From assembly GCF_023718305.1 (NCBI RefSeq), contig NZ_QEYO01000020.1, positions 1 through 64,000 on the forward strand: a stretch of 64,000 nt of DNA, read 5' to 3'. The stretch is from Gramella sp. AN32. Lineage in GTDB: Bacteria; Bacteroidota; Bacteroidia; Flavobacteriales; Flavobacteriaceae. The notes under the pieces were generated by a model. It did not search any database. It saw only the letters and a list, made by a program, of their open reading frames with translations, and was not told where the DNA came from. Shown here in pieces: positions 1 to 10,474 of the stretch. The position numbers and the translations under genes were made by a program. Position 1 is the stretch's first letter. Each line of letters begins with the position of its first letter.

Positions 1-77
1 AGATATGCCTTGCAAGCATCATCATTTGGCAGTTCTTTTATAAAGTTTAGTATACTCTGCCCTTTAAAATCTTCCAT
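1..77 (-). mobile_element. 5' end of an IS transposase gene (probably IS1595-like), cut by the window edge
   Basis: Reading the minus strand from an ATG at 77-75 gives an open frame of 25 codons to the window edge, beginning MEDFKGQSILNFIKELPNDD and ending CKAYL. This resembles the N-terminus of Bacteroidota IS1595-family transposases, where a short helical lead precedes a zinc ribbon and the ISXO2-type nuclease domain; neither of those is inside the window. The roughly 35 bases between this ATG and the start of the tricorn homology at about 115 would hold the terminal inverted repeat. The family call rests on resemblance of a short N-terminus only. Confidence 0.5.
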
Positions 78-114
78 AATAGCCGTTTTGTTGATACTAA
101 GTTACAGAACTTAA

Positions 115-2682
115 ATGACTAACTCAATTAATTTATACAGCTACGCTCCCGGTTCAAATTCCGTAGAAAAACATACCGATTTTGATGATTTTCCTATCCT
201 CAATCTTTCTGCAGGAAAGGATAAGATCATTTTTGAGCAGGCGGGATATTTACATACGTTCGATCCCGCTTCGAATGAAACAAAACAAATCCAGGTTGGG
301 ATCGCTGCCGATCTTTTGGAGTTGCGCCCAAGGTTCGTGCAGGGCGATAAATACGTACGTAGCGCTTCTATTTCCCCATCAGCAGCACGAGTAGTGATAG
401 ATTTTAGAGGAGAGATTATTACAGTTCCAGTAGATAAAGGTGATCCCATGAATATTACCAATACCCCCGGTGTACATGAACAATACCCGGCCTGGTCCCC
501 AGATGGAAAAACCATCGCTTATTTTTCCGATGAAAGTGGCGAATATGCCCTGCATTTATACGATCAAAATGAGAAAAGTTCCACGAAAAAGATCAAACTG
601 GACGGAGCAGGATTTTATACCAATTTACACTGGTCTCCAGATAATACAAAACTGGCTTTTGTAGATAACGGGAGAAGTCTATATGTTTACAATACTACTA
701 AGGGAAAAGTCTCAAAAATTTCTTCTGATGTTTTATATACACCCGGAATTTTTCGGGAATTATTTGGAGACTGGTCCCATGATTCAAACTGGATCGCTTA
801 TACCCTCATCACCTCTACGAATTTTGAGCAGGCTTTTCTTTATTCTATTTCTGAAAATAAATCTTATTCGGTGACTGATGGGTTCTCGAATGTCACCAGC
901 CCGGAATTTGATGCCAGCGGAAAATATTTGTATATGCTGGCTTCTACTGATGCCGGTCCTGTAGTAAACTGGTTCGATCAATCCAATCAGGATATGGAAA
1001 TGAGCAATTCCATATATATGGTAACGTTGCAAAAAGATGTGATGTCGCCATTTTTCAAGGAAAATGATGTTGAAGTGATCCAGCAGACTGAAGAAGAACT
1101 GGAAAAGAAGAAGAAAGCTGAAGAAGATAACAAGGAGCCTGCGATCAAACCTCTAAAAATTGACTTCGAGAAACTGTCTTATAGAATGGTAGATATCCCG
1201 GTTTCTCGTGGCATGTATGAGCATTTGGAATCTCCAAAGGAAGGACAGTTGTATTATATCTCAAATTCAGCCCATAGCCCGGGCCCGGGAATGCTTAGAA
1301 AATATGATTTATTGGAAAAGAAGGATACGTTAATCATGTCTTTAGATAACTATGAGATTTCTGCTAATGGCGAAAAGTTATTTTACATGAAAGAAGGGAA
1401 GATGGGGGTTACTACTTTAGATCAAAGTCCCTCACAACCCATGTTAGATTTAAGTTCGGTAAGAGTAAAGATCGATCCCAAGGCAGAATTTCAGAATATT
1501 TTCAATGAAGCCTGGAGGGTGAACCGTGATTATTTTTATGATCCGGAAATGCATGGGGTAAACTGGGAAGCAATGAAAGAAAAATATGCCCAGTTTTTAC
1601 CAGATGTGACCACAAGAAACGATTTATACGATGTCATGGAATGGATGTTTAGTGAACTGGGTGTGGGACATCATCGTTTTTCAAGTCGGGGCGATCAATT
1701 CGAGACTTCAGAAAGTATAAAAGGCGGCTTGTTAGGTGCTGATTATGCAGTGGAAAATAACCGTTATCGCATTAAGAAAATTTATGGTGGACTCAACTGG
1801 AATCCTAATATGCGATCCCCCTTAACCGAACCGGGAGTGAATATTAATGAAGGAGATTATATCATTAAAGTGAACGGGCAGGATGTTACCTCTAAAGATA
1901 ATCTTTTTAAATACTTTGAAAATACTGCGGAAACGATTGTAAATCTAACGGTGAGTTCTTCAGCAAATGGCAATAACTCCCATGTGGAAAAAGTGAATCC
2001 TGTGACCAGTGAACGTGATTTGAGGAATCGTGACTGGATTGAAGGGAATATCGCAAAAGTGAATAAAGCGACCAATGGAAAGATCGCCTATGTGTATGTT
2101 CCCAATACGGCAGATGCCGGACATGAATATTTTAAAAGATATTTTTTCCCTCAGGCAAACAAACAGGGAGTGATCGTGGACGAACGTTTTAATGGTGGTG
2201 GCCAGTTAGCCGATTATTATATCGATATTTTGAGAAAACCACAACAGGCTTATTGGAATTTTAGGTATGGTGAAGACCTCAAATCTCCGAGTGCATCTAT
2301 TCAGGGGCCAAAAGTAATGCTCATAGATGAAACTGCCGGTTCCGGTGGGGATTATCTCCCATGGATGTTCAGGAAATTTGAAGTGGGGACACTTATAGGA
2401 AAAAGGACCTGGGGCGGCCTGGTAGGTGTTTTAGGCTATCCTGAATTTATTGACGGCGGAATTGTTACTGCGCCCAATGTGGCTTTTTACAACGAGGATG
2501 GTTTTAGGATAGAAAATGAAGGTGTAGCCCCAGATATTGAAGTGGAACAATTGCCCAAAGAGGTGATCAACGGGAAAGATCCACAACTGGAGAAGGCTAT
2601 TGAAGTAGTGATGCAACAGTTAAAAGATAACCCGCCGAAAAAAATCGAAAGGCCGCCTTATCCCATTAAAACTCGAAATTAA
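115..2682 (+). pseudogene. Tricorn-like S41 protease, 5'-truncated remnant (855 codons left)
   Basis: The remaining protein has beta-propeller repeats (SPDGKTIAYFSDESG, then SPDNTKLAFVDNG), a Glu/Lys-rich linker near residue 330, a C1 helical domain, a PDZ-like domain around 545-620 and an S41 core. The presumed catalytic Ser is residue 743 in AGSGGD, with His 519/520 in VGHHRF and Glu in NEGVAPD. Family members are usually near 1050-1100 residues and start with a signal peptide and more propeller blades; here those are missing and the frame is closed by TAA at 112-114, directly beside the transposase start. The fragment is open and could be translated from the ATG at 115, but without an export signal it is unlikely to reach the periplasm. 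I read it as a gene cut by an insertion sequence. Confidence 0.75.
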
Positions 2683-2795
2683 GAAAAACAAATATTTAGG
2701 ATTAAGAATCCATATTTTAAGCTCGAATAACACAATATGAAATATCTAAATTTTAACGTAATAGTTAAAATATATAACTTTAAACGGCAAAATAA

Positions 2796-2843
2796 TACCA
2801 TTAGTGGTAAAATATTATTCACAAACGTTAATATATTGTGAAT
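2796..2843. promoter_or_regulatory. Two palindromes upstream of the subtilisin gene
   Basis: TACCA-TTAG-TGGTA lies at 2796-2809, and ATTCACAA-N11-TTGTGAAT (8-base perfect arms) at 2817-2843, in a very AT-rich intergenic stretch 53-100 bases before the peptidase start. They could be regulator binding sites, or small hairpins in the leader. No clear TAnnTTTG box was found here, so the promoter position is unknown. Confidence 0.35.
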
Positions 2844-2895
2844 ATTAAATGTTATATTGATGCATAAAATTTTCATTAATTAAAACCAAACATTT

Positions 2896-4278
2896 ATGAA
2901 ATTTAATAATTTACTCTTTCCAGTTATCGCTTCTGGAATGCTCCTAACAGTTTCCTGTGAAAAGGAAGAATCTTTCGAAATGGACACAACTTCTGAAAAT
3001 GCTGTAAGCGAAAATCAGGATTTCAATTTTGTTCCCAATGAAGTTTTGATCAAGTTTAAAGCAGGTGAAGGGAAAGCGCAGTCTAAGGCGCTGTCAATTA
3101 TTCAGGGAGCTGTTATCGAAAATATTACAACTCAGGCAATGGAATCCAGAGGTATGGCAAAAGGTGAATTTTTGCTGGTTTCTTCCAAATTGAAAACTTT
3201 GGATGCGATAAAGCTTTTGCAGAATTTAGCTGAAGTCGAGTATGCTGAACCAAATTATATTTATCGTCATGATGCTACCTCTAACGATACATTTTATCTG
3301 GACGGTTCTTTATGGGGAATGTACGGTGATGCATCATCTCCAGCCAATCAATATGGAAGTCAGGCAGCAGAAGCCTGGGCTGCTGGAAAAACAGGATCCT
3401 CGAATGTGTATATTGGGATTATTGATGAGGGATATATGTTTGATCATGTAGACCTTGCAGCAAACGCAGGTACAAATCCGGGTGAAATAGCTGGGAATGG
3501 TGTGGATGATGATGGTAATGGATATATAGATGATGTATATGGCTGGGATTTTGACGGAAATGATAACTCGATCTTTGACGGTGTAGATGATGATCACGGG
3601 ACGCACGTGGCAGGGACTATTGGAGCTTCCGGAGGGAATGGCACCGGAGTAGCCGGCGTGGTATGGGACGTTAAATTGCTAAGCGGAAAATTTTTAGGCA
3701 GAAGAGGTGGAAGCCTGGCCAATGCTATTAAAGCAGTAGATTATTTTACAGATTTAAAACAACGTCATGGAATTAATATTGTAGCAACAAGTAACTCCTG
3801 GGGCGGTGGCGGATTCTCCCAAGGACTTCAGGATGCTATTGAAAGGGCCAACCAGGCAGGGATACTCTTTATAGCTGCTGCAGGGAACGATTCTAATAAT
3901 AATGATGCATCGGCTTCTTACCCTGGTTCCTACACCAACGATAATATTATATCTGTTGCTTCCATTACCAAAACCGGTGGGCTAAGCAGTTTTTCTAACT
4001 TTGGTGCTACAAGTGTAGATATAGGAGCTCCTGGTTCTGCTATCTATTCTACAGTACCAACCAGGTCTAAAGGACAGGTAGTTTCCGCCTATGCGAGTTA
4101 TAGTGGAACCTCTATGGCTACACCACACGTTTCTGGTGCAGCTGCCTTGTATGCTTCAATTAATCCAGGCGCTACTGCGGCACAAATTAAAAATGCCATA
4201 TTAAGTTCAGCAGTTCCTACTTCTTCCTTAAGCGGTAAAGTGCTTACCAACGGAAGATTGGATGTAGGTGGATTTTAA
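2896..4278 (+). CDS. Secreted S8 (subtilisin-like) serine peptidase, lipoprotein
   Basis: 460 residues. The N-terminus is a lipoprotein signal with lipobox LTVSC, so the mature protein should be membrane-anchored. Residues about 45-130 look like an S8 propeptide/inhibitor domain (PNEVLIKFK, ending AEVEYAEPNYIYR). The catalytic triad is visible: Asp177 (IIDEG), His234 (DHGTHVAG) and Ser406 (SGTSMATPHVSG), with the oxyanion Asn in AAAGND. An acidic Asp/Asn-rich loop near 205-230 (DDDGNGYIDDVYGWDFDG) may bind calcium. The protein stops right after the peptidase domain, with no type IX secretion C-terminal domain. It stands alone and is followed by a strong terminator. Likely role: extracellular protein degradation. 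Confidence 0.93.
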   Translation: MKFNNLLFPVIASGMLLTVSCEKEESFEMDTTSENAVSENQDFNFVPNEVLIKFKAGEGKAQSKALSIIQGAVIENITTQAMESRGMAKGEFLLVSSKLKTLDAIKLLQNLAEVEYAEPNYIYRHDATSNDTFYLDGSLWGMYGDASSPANQYGSQAAEAWAAGKTGSSNVYIGIIDEGYMFDHVDLAANAGTNPGEIAGNGVDDDGNGYIDDVYGWDFDGNDNSIFDGVDDDHGTHVAGTIGASGGNGTGVAGVVWDVKLLSGKFLGRRGGSLANAIKAVDYFTDLKQRHGINIVATSNSWGGGGFSQGLQDAIERANQAGILFIAAAGNDSNNNDASASYPGSYTNDNIISVASITKTGGLSSFSNFGATSVDIGAPGSAIYSTVPTRSKGQVVSAYASYSGTSMATPHVSGAAALYASINPGATAAQIKNAILSSAVPTSSLSGKVLTNGRLDVGGF

Positions 4279-4298
4279 ATAAAATATTTTTTGAAAGA

Positions 4299-4328
4299 AA
4301 AGGCCTCCTGTTTGGAGGCTTTTTTATT
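4299..4328 (+). terminator. Rho-independent terminator of the S8 peptidase gene
   Basis: Stem GCCTCC (4303-4308) pairs with GGAGGC (4314-4319), extended by A/T pairs, and is followed by a T run. Confidence 0.85.
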
Positions 4329-4405
4329 TTATAATTTAAATTTCTGAGAAATTTTAGCCAATTTGCTACGACAGTATTAAAGTATAAACCTCTAACCAAT
4401 AAAAT

Positions 4406-6238
4406 TTGCCCAGACTAAAAAAATCACTGGAAGCTAATAAAATTGATTTTCGCGAAAGCTTCGCCTCCTTAAAATTTATTCCCCGGTTCTTTAAAGAAAT
4501 AAGGAAAGTAAACCCCACGCTTTTCTATGCCAATGTTACGGGAAGGATTATTAACGCAATTCTTCCGGTGATCATGTTATGGTTGGGAAAATTGATCATA
4601 GATGAGGTCGTGCTTCAAATTTCTGCGGAAGCTAAAGATCTTGACAGGCTTTGGGTTCTGGTGGCTATGGAATTTGGATTAGCCATTTTATCAGATCTCT
4701 TAAGCCGGGGAATTAGCTTAAGCGATGCTCTTTTGGGTGATCAATATTCTATAAGTACCTCAGTTAAGATCATCAAAAAAACTTCGGAATTGAATCTGGC
4801 CCAACTAGAAGATTCCGAATTCTATGATAAACTGGAAAGGGCCAGACAACAAACCACCGGAAGGGTGGGATTAATGTCTAATATTCTAACCCAGGGTGAA
4901 GATATTATTGTAATTATTTCGTTGCTTATCGGGGTGGTGGCATTTGAACCCTGGCTCATCATCTTATTGGTGGTCTCGATTATCCCCACGATCATTAATG
5001 AAATTAAATTTAGTGGCACCAGTTACTCCCTGGCTAGAAGCTGGACGCAGGAGCGTAGGGAACTTGATTATTTGCGTTACGCCGGCGCCAGTGATGTCAC
5101 CGCAAAAGAGGTGAAATTATTTGGCCTTTCTGAATATCTGGCTGATCGATTTAAAGGTTTATCAGATAAATATTATTTGCAGAGTAAGAAGCTGGCCAAG
5201 CAACGTGCCGGGTGGGGGTCATTTTTTAATATGATTGGGACTGCAGCCTATTACAGTGCCTATGTTTTTATTATTTTTAGAACGGTTGCCGGGGTCTTTT
5301 CTCTTGGGGACCTTACTTTTCTTTCGGGGTCTTTTAATCGTTTAAGGTCTAAACTACAGGGCTTTTTTACCCGATTTACCCAAATTACCGAAAGTGCACT
5401 TTATCTTCAGGATTATTTCGAATTTCTAGATCTGTCTTTTATAGATAGAAAATCTGAGGATTCATTTCCTCTTCCCGAAAAAATTCAGAAAGGATTCGAA
5501 TTTATAGATGTGGGATTTAAATATCCCAAATCTGACAAATGGGTGGTGAGAAATATCAACTTTGAATTAAGGGCAGGAGAAAAGCTGGCTTTTGTTGGTG
5601 AAAATGGCGCAGGAAAAACTACCCTGATCAAATTACTCCTTCAGTTTTACGAACCAACAGAAGGAGAGATCCTTTTGGACGGCATAGCGATAAATAAATA
5701 CAATCAATCAGAATATCAACAATATTTTGGAGTGATCTTTCAGGATTTCGTCAAATTTGAATTAACCCTGCGGGAGAATATTGCCATGGGTGAAATTTCT
5801 GAAATTGAAAATCAGGAACGACTGGATAGCGCTGCCGAAAAAAGTCTGGCCCGGGAAGTGATCACCGATCTTCCTTTGGGATATAATCAGCCTTTGGGAA
5901 AACGATTTAAAAACGGGAAAGACCTTTCCGGCGGGCAGTGGCAGAAAATCGCCATCGCCCGGGCTTATATGAAAGATGCTGAGGTTTTGATCCTGGACGA
6001 GCCCACTTCAGCATTAGACGCCAGGGCTGAAACTGAGGCTTTTCAGCGGTTTATTCAATTAACTGAAGGTAAGACCGCGGTAATCATTTCCCACCGCTTT
6101 AGTACCGTTCGAATTGCGGATAGGATTATGGTCCTTAAAGACGGATCGGTTCTGGAAATTGGAACGCATCGTGAGCTAATGGAGAACGAATTGCTCTATG
6201 CTGAACTTTTCAATCTCCAGGCCGCGGGTTATCAGTAG
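4406..6238 (+). CDS. ABC exporter, fused transmembrane and ATPase domains
   Basis: 610 residues, start TTG at 4406, the first start codon of the frame. Residues about 40-330 form an exporter-type membrane domain with several hydrophobic segments. The C-terminal nucleotide-binding domain has Walker A GENGAGKTT (about residue 399), signature LSGGQWQKIAIARA (about 508), Walker B VLILDEP and the switch His in VIISHR. This is the half-transporter layout of MsbA-like and bacteriocin/lipid exporters, which work as homodimers. No peptidase domain or substrate gene lies beside it, so the substrate cannot be named. Confidence 0.9.
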   Translation: MPRLKKSLEANKIDFRESFASLKFIPRFFKEIRKVNPTLFYANVTGRIINAILPVIMLWLGKLIIDEVVLQISAEAKDLDRLWVLVAMEFGLAILSDLLSRGISLSDALLGDQYSISTSVKIIKKTSELNLAQLEDSEFYDKLERARQQTTGRVGLMSNILTQGEDIIVIISLLIGVVAFEPWLIILLVVSIIPTIINEIKFSGTSYSLARSWTQERRELDYLRYAGASDVTAKEVKLFGLSEYLADRFKGLSDKYYLQSKKLAKQRAGWGSFFNMIGTAAYYSAYVFIIFRTVAGVFSLGDLTFLSGSFNRLRSKLQGFFTRFTQITESALYLQDYFEFLDLSFIDRKSEDSFPLPEKIQKGFEFIDVGFKYPKSDKWVVRNINFELRAGEKLAFVGENGAGKTTLIKLLLQFYEPTEGEILLDGIAINKYNQSEYQQYFGVIFQDFVKFELTLRENIAMGEISEIENQERLDSAAEKSLAREVITDLPLGYNQPLGKRFKNGKDLSGGQWQKIAIARAYMKDAEVLILDEPTSALDARAETEAFQRFIQLTEGKTAVIISHRFSTVRIADRIMVLKDGSVLEIGTHRELMENELLYAELFNLQAAGYQ

Positions 6239-6288
6239 TCATTAGAATGTGGGAAGAACTATGCCCGTAAATAACATGGCAAGCTTAA

Positions 6289-6429
6289 ATGCATAATTAT
6301 CCAGAAGATGGCCAGGACTTTTCTTTTGGATTGGAACAAGGCTATCTATCCATCTGGACCGATCGCTTAAAAGATGGATTGCAAAAGATGAATTCCGTGC
6401 CTGCAAATAAACCTGAATTTTCGAAATAA
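6289..6429 (+). CDS. Small hypothetical ORF (46 aa)
   Basis: ATG at 6289 opens 46 codons (MHNYPEDGQDFSFGLEQGY... ending NKPEFSK) and stops 10 bases before the ModF-like gene, so the two would share a transcript. There is no signal peptide or membrane segment; composition is ordinary and includes two aromatic-rich stretches. I do not recognise it. It could be a real small protein or the remnant of a longer gene. Confidence 0.4.
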   Translation: MHNYPEDGQDFSFGLEQGYLSIWTDRLKDGLQKMNSVPANKPEFSK

Positions 6430-6439
6430 TTGATTAGAT

Positions 6440-7678
6440 ATGGCCCGAAACAAATACCGGCATTTTGCCGTAAGTATCGAAAATAATGCGGAAAAGGCAT
6501 TTTTTAACCAGATTAAGAAAGGTAACTTTCCTGGAGAATTGGCTTGTTTTAGGAATAAAAAAATAGGTATTTTTTCTGAAGAGGTTTTGAAGGAATATAT
6601 TGAAGAAGATTATAAGCATGGCCGCTCCCAACTTTCCCAAGATCGGTCTATAAGGACTTTTTCAACCGGGGAAAGGCGAAAGGCGTTACTGGAACACTTA
6701 ATCAATCAGCAAATTGAGGTACTACTGCTGGTTAATCCATTTGATGCCCTGGATATCCCGTCCGGGGAATTTCTACAAAAACATTTGGTCCAGCTTTCAG
6801 AAGATATAAGTATTATTCAGCTAATAAAACGGAAAGAGGATCTTCTGCCATTTATAGATGAGGTGCTACTAATTGGGAAAAATCAGGTATATGCCAGGGT
6901 TACCGCAGGGGATTTTAAAAAGGATGGACGACAAGTTTTCGAGAAAGATGTATCAATACCTCCTCCTTTAAAAAAATATGATAGTATTCCAGAAGAATTG
7001 GTGAAATTAAAGGGAGTATCGGTTTTTTATGAAGACAGGCCAATCCTCAAAAATATTAACTGGACGGTCAAAAAGGGTGAATTCTGGCAGCTTTCCGGTC
7101 CAAACGGTTCCGGGAAAACTACGATATTGAGCATGATTTACGGTGATAACCCCAAAGCCTATGGCCAGGATCTATATCTCTTTGGGAATAAAAAGGGGAG
7201 TGGGGAGACGGTTTGGGAAATCAAGGATAAAATTGGTTATTTTTCACCCGCCCTTACTGAAATGTTCCAGGGCAACCACAGCCTGGAAAATATGCTTATT
7301 TCGGGGATGTTGGACAGCATTGGCTTATACGCAATGCCAAAAAAATCCCAAATATCTTTAGCTGAAAAATGGCTAAAAGTGCTCGGTTTTCCCGAAAAGG
7401 CAAATATTCTTTTTTCGAAAGCTTCAGCCCTTGAGCAACGGCTTGTTCTCATTGGCCGGGCCATGATCAAACATCCACCCTTATTGATCCTAGACGAGCC
7501 AACAACGGGTTTAAATGACGAAGCTGCGGCACTTCTTGTAGAACTTATCAATAAAATCGCTTCAGAAAGTGAAACCGCGGTGATCTATGTTTCCCACAGA
7601 AAGGAAAGCGGGCTTAATCCTCAATTTATTTTTCAGCTTACGAAAAGGCAGGAAGGTTCAACAGGAGGGAAGGTGTAG
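6440..7678 (+). CDS. ModF-like tandem ABC ATPase with a degenerate first domain
   Basis: 412 residues, no membrane segments. The second half (from about residue 190) has Walker A GPNGSGKTT, Walker B LLILDEPTTGLN and a His switch (YVSHR), but its signature is weak (FSKASALEQRL). The first half has a signature-like FSTGERRKALL and a degenerate Walker B (VLLLVNPFDALD) but no P-loop. This two-domain soluble layout resembles ModF/PhrA-type proteins. No permease gene adjoins it apart from the self-contained exporter upstream, so a transport role is uncertain; a regulatory or stress role is equally possible. Confidence 0.75.
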   Translation: MARNKYRHFAVSIENNAEKAFFNQIKKGNFPGELACFRNKKIGIFSEEVLKEYIEEDYKHGRSQLSQDRSIRTFSTGERRKALLEHLINQQIEVLLLVNPFDALDIPSGEFLQKHLVQLSEDISIIQLIKRKEDLLPFIDEVLLIGKNQVYARVTAGDFKKDGRQVFEKDVSIPPPLKKYDSIPEELVKLKGVSVFYEDRPILKNINWTVKKGEFWQLSGPNGSGKTTILSMIYGDNPKAYGQDLYLFGNKKGSGETVWEIKDKIGYFSPALTEMFQGNHSLENMLISGMLDSIGLYAMPKKSQISLAEKWLKVLGFPEKANILFSKASALEQRLVLIGRAMIKHPPLLILDEPTTGLNDEAAALLVELINKIASESETAVIYVSHRKESGLNPQFIFQLTKRQEGSTGGKV

Positions 7679-7791
7679 GTCGAATTTGGGTATTTTTATG
7701 AATGTGAATAAGATGCGCATAAAAGAAGTGGCGATAATTTTCAATCAAATTGCTGATTAGGTATTTTAGCGGTTACTAAATTCCTGATAAT

Positions 7792-10398
7792 TTGTCTGCA
7801 AAAAAATCCCAGAAAGAAACACCTTTAATGAAACAATATAACGGCATCAAGCTGAAGTATCCTGATGCGTTATTGTTATTTAGGGTGGGGGATTTTTACG
7901 AGACCTTTGGTGAAGACGCGGTAAAGACCGCCCGGATCCTTAATATTGTGCTCACCAATCGGAATAACGGCGGGGAGCGCACCGAGCTTGCCGGTTTTCC
8001 TCACCATTCCCTGAACACGTATTTGCCAAAACTGGTGAAAGCCGGTCAGCGCGTGGCCATTTGCGACCAGCTGGAAGATCCAAAAATGACCAAAACCATT
8101 GTAAAACGGGGGGTAACCGAATTGGTAACGCCGGGGGTTGCGATGAATGATGATATTCTTCACAGTAAATCGAATAATTTTCTTTGCGCAGTCCACTTCG
8201 GAAAAATAAAACTTGGAGTTTCATTTCTGGACGTTTCCACGGGTGAATTTTTATGTGCCCAGGGAAATACGGAATACATTGATAAATTACTTCAGAATTT
8301 TAATCCTAGTGAAATCCTGGTCCAGAAAAAAAATAAAAAGGAGTTTTTAGAGTCTTTTGGGAAAGACCTGCATTGTTTCTATTTGGATGACTGGATTTTT
8401 AAAACCGATTATGCAGAGGAAACACTAAACACTCATTTTCAAACAAAATCCTTAAAAGGTTTTGGGATCGACCATCTGGAAGAAGGCATTATAGCTGCCG
8501 GAGCAGTGCTTTATTATTTATCTGAAACCCGGCATACAAAACTTCAACATATCAGCAGCATTAACAGGATCGCTGAAGAAGAGTATGTATGGATGGATAG
8601 GTTTACCATTCGTAACCTGGAGTTGTACCATTCAAATTCCCCAAATGCGGTCACCCTTTTAAACGTGATCGATAAGACTATTTCACCAATGGGCGGCCGA
8701 TTGCTCAAACGCTGGCTGGCGCTTCCTTTAAAAAATGCTGAAGCAATTCAAAAACGCCTGGATGTAGTGGAATATTTTTTAAAACATCCTGAATTACTGG
8801 CAGAAATGCAGGACCAGATTAGTCAGATTAGTGATCTGGAACGACTTATTTCAAAAGTAGCCACGGGAAAAATAAGTCCGCGTGAGGTAAATCAGCTTAA
8901 AAATTCAATGGATGCGATCGTTCCGGTAAAAGAAAAAGCACTGGATTGCGAAAATGAAGCTGTCAAAATTATTGGGGATAATTTGCATTCCTGTGATTTA
9001 CTTCGGAAAAAGATTTCCGAAAGTTTAAGTGAAGAAGCACCGGTAAACCTTCAAAAAGGGAATGTGATCGCTAAAGGATTTTCCCTGGAATTGGATGGAT
9101 TGCGAAATTTGGCATTTTCGGGCAAGGATTATCTCGATAATATGATTAAACGAGAAACCGAAACCACCGGAATCTCTTCATTAAAAATTGGTAGCAATAA
9201 TGTTTACGGCTATTATATCGAAGTGCGAAATAGCTATAAAGATAAAGTCCCTTCAGCATGGACACGCAAGCAAACCCTGGTAAATGCCGAGCGTTACATC
9301 ACCGAAGAGCTCAAAGAATATGAAGCTAAAATTTTAGGGGCAGAAGAAAAGATTTATCAGTTGGAGCAGGAGATTTATTTTAAACTCATTCAGTGGCTGG
9401 TAGATTATATTGCCCCGGTGCAGCAAAATGCCAGGCTAATAGCCCGCCTGGACTGCCTTTGTTCTTTTTCAGAGCAGGCAAAACTTGAAAATTATAATAA
9501 ACCTGAAATCACCGACACTTTTAACCTCGAAATTGAAGAAGGAAGGCATCCGGTAATTGAAAAACAACTGGCTCATGGCGAAATATATGTAAGCAATACG
9601 GTCAAACTGGATCGGGAGGAGCAACAAATTATCATGATCACCGGCCCTAACATGAGCGGTAAATCAGCTATTCTAAGGCAAACCGCTTTAATTGTTTTAA
9701 TGGCGCAAATGGGAAGTTTCGTGCCGGCAAAGTCTGCTGAAATTGGACTTGTGGATAAAATTTTTACCAGAGTAGGGGCCAGTGATAATATTTCGATGGG
9801 AGAATCTACTTTTATGGTAGAAATGAATGAAACCGCCAGTATCCTAAATAATATATCCAAACGGAGCCTTGTTTTGCTCGATGAGATTGGACGCGGAACC
9901 AGTACCTATGATGGAATTTCCATTGCCTGGGCGATTAGCGAATATTTACATGCGCATCCCGCCAGACCCAAAACTTTGTTTGCCACACATTATCATGAAC
10001 TGAATGAAATGTGTGAAACTTTTGATCGTATTAAAAATTACAATGTTTCGGTTAAAGAATTGAAAGAAACGGTGCTTTTTCTTCGGAAATTAATTCCGGG
10101 GGGTAGTGAACATAGTTTTGGGATTCACGTAGCTAAAATGGCGGGAATGCCTCAAATGGTAATACAAAGGGCCAATAAAATTTTGAAGAAACTGGAAAAT
10201 TCCCACTCCATGGAAGATTCCGGAGCAGTATTAAAAAAATCTGCCGAAGAAGAACTGCAGCTAAGCTTTTTTAAGCTTGATGATCCCTTGCTGGAAGATT
10301 TAAAACAGGAATTAATTGACATTGATATAGATACCTTAACTCCGGTTGAAGCTTTGATGAAATTGAATGAGATAAAAAGGCGACTTCATAAAAAGTAA
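7792..10398 (+). CDS. mutS: DNA mismatch repair protein MutS
   Basis: 868 residues, TTG start. The mismatch-recognition motif Phe35-Tyr-Glu37 (GDFYETFGEDA) lies in the N-terminal domain, followed by connector, lever/clamp and ATPase domains. Walker A is GPNMSGKSAIL (about residue 618) and Walker B LVLLDEIGRGTSTYDG; the downstream helix-turn-helix region (GIHVAKMAGMP) is present. Length and motif order match MutS1, not MutS2, which has a Smr domain. It binds mismatches and recruits MutL. A monocistronic unit is likely; the tRNA genes follow after a 155-base gap. Confidence 0.97.
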   Translation: MSAKKSQKETPLMKQYNGIKLKYPDALLLFRVGDFYETFGEDAVKTARILNIVLTNRNNGGERTELAGFPHHSLNTYLPKLVKAGQRVAICDQLEDPKMTKTIVKRGVTELVTPGVAMNDDILHSKSNNFLCAVHFGKIKLGVSFLDVSTGEFLCAQGNTEYIDKLLQNFNPSEILVQKKNKKEFLESFGKDLHCFYLDDWIFKTDYAEETLNTHFQTKSLKGFGIDHLEEGIIAAGAVLYYLSETRHTKLQHISSINRIAEEEYVWMDRFTIRNLELYHSNSPNAVTLLNVIDKTISPMGGRLLKRWLALPLKNAEAIQKRLDVVEYFLKHPELLAEMQDQISQISDLERLISKVATGKISPREVNQLKNSMDAIVPVKEKALDCENEAVKIIGDNLHSCDLLRKKISESLSEEAPVNLQKGNVIAKGFSLELDGLRNLAFSGKDYLDNMIKRETETTGISSLKIGSNNVYGYYIEVRNSYKDKVPSAWTRKQTLVNAERYITEELKEYEAKILGAEEKIYQLEQEIYFKLIQWLVDYIAPVQQNARLIARLDCLCSFSEQAKLENYNKPEITDTFNLEIEEGRHPVIEKQLAHGEIYVSNTVKLDREEQQIIMITGPNMSGKSAILRQTALIVLMAQMGSFVPAKSAEIGLVDKIFTRVGASDNISMGESTFMVEMNETASILNNISKRSLVLLDEIGRGTSTYDGISIAWAISEYLHAHPARPKTLFATHYHELNEMCETFDRIKNYNVSVKELKETVLFLRKLIPGGSEHSFGIHVAKMAGMPQMVIQRANKILKKLENSHSMEDSGAVLKKSAEEELQLSFFKLDDPLLEDLKQELIDIDIDTLTPVEALMKLNEIKRRLHKK

Positions 10399-10474
10399 AT
10401 CAGCTCCTGGGGAAGTTTTAATTTCTCATATTGGTTTATTAAAGTCCATCAGTTGTTTTTTCTTAAAAAATCCT

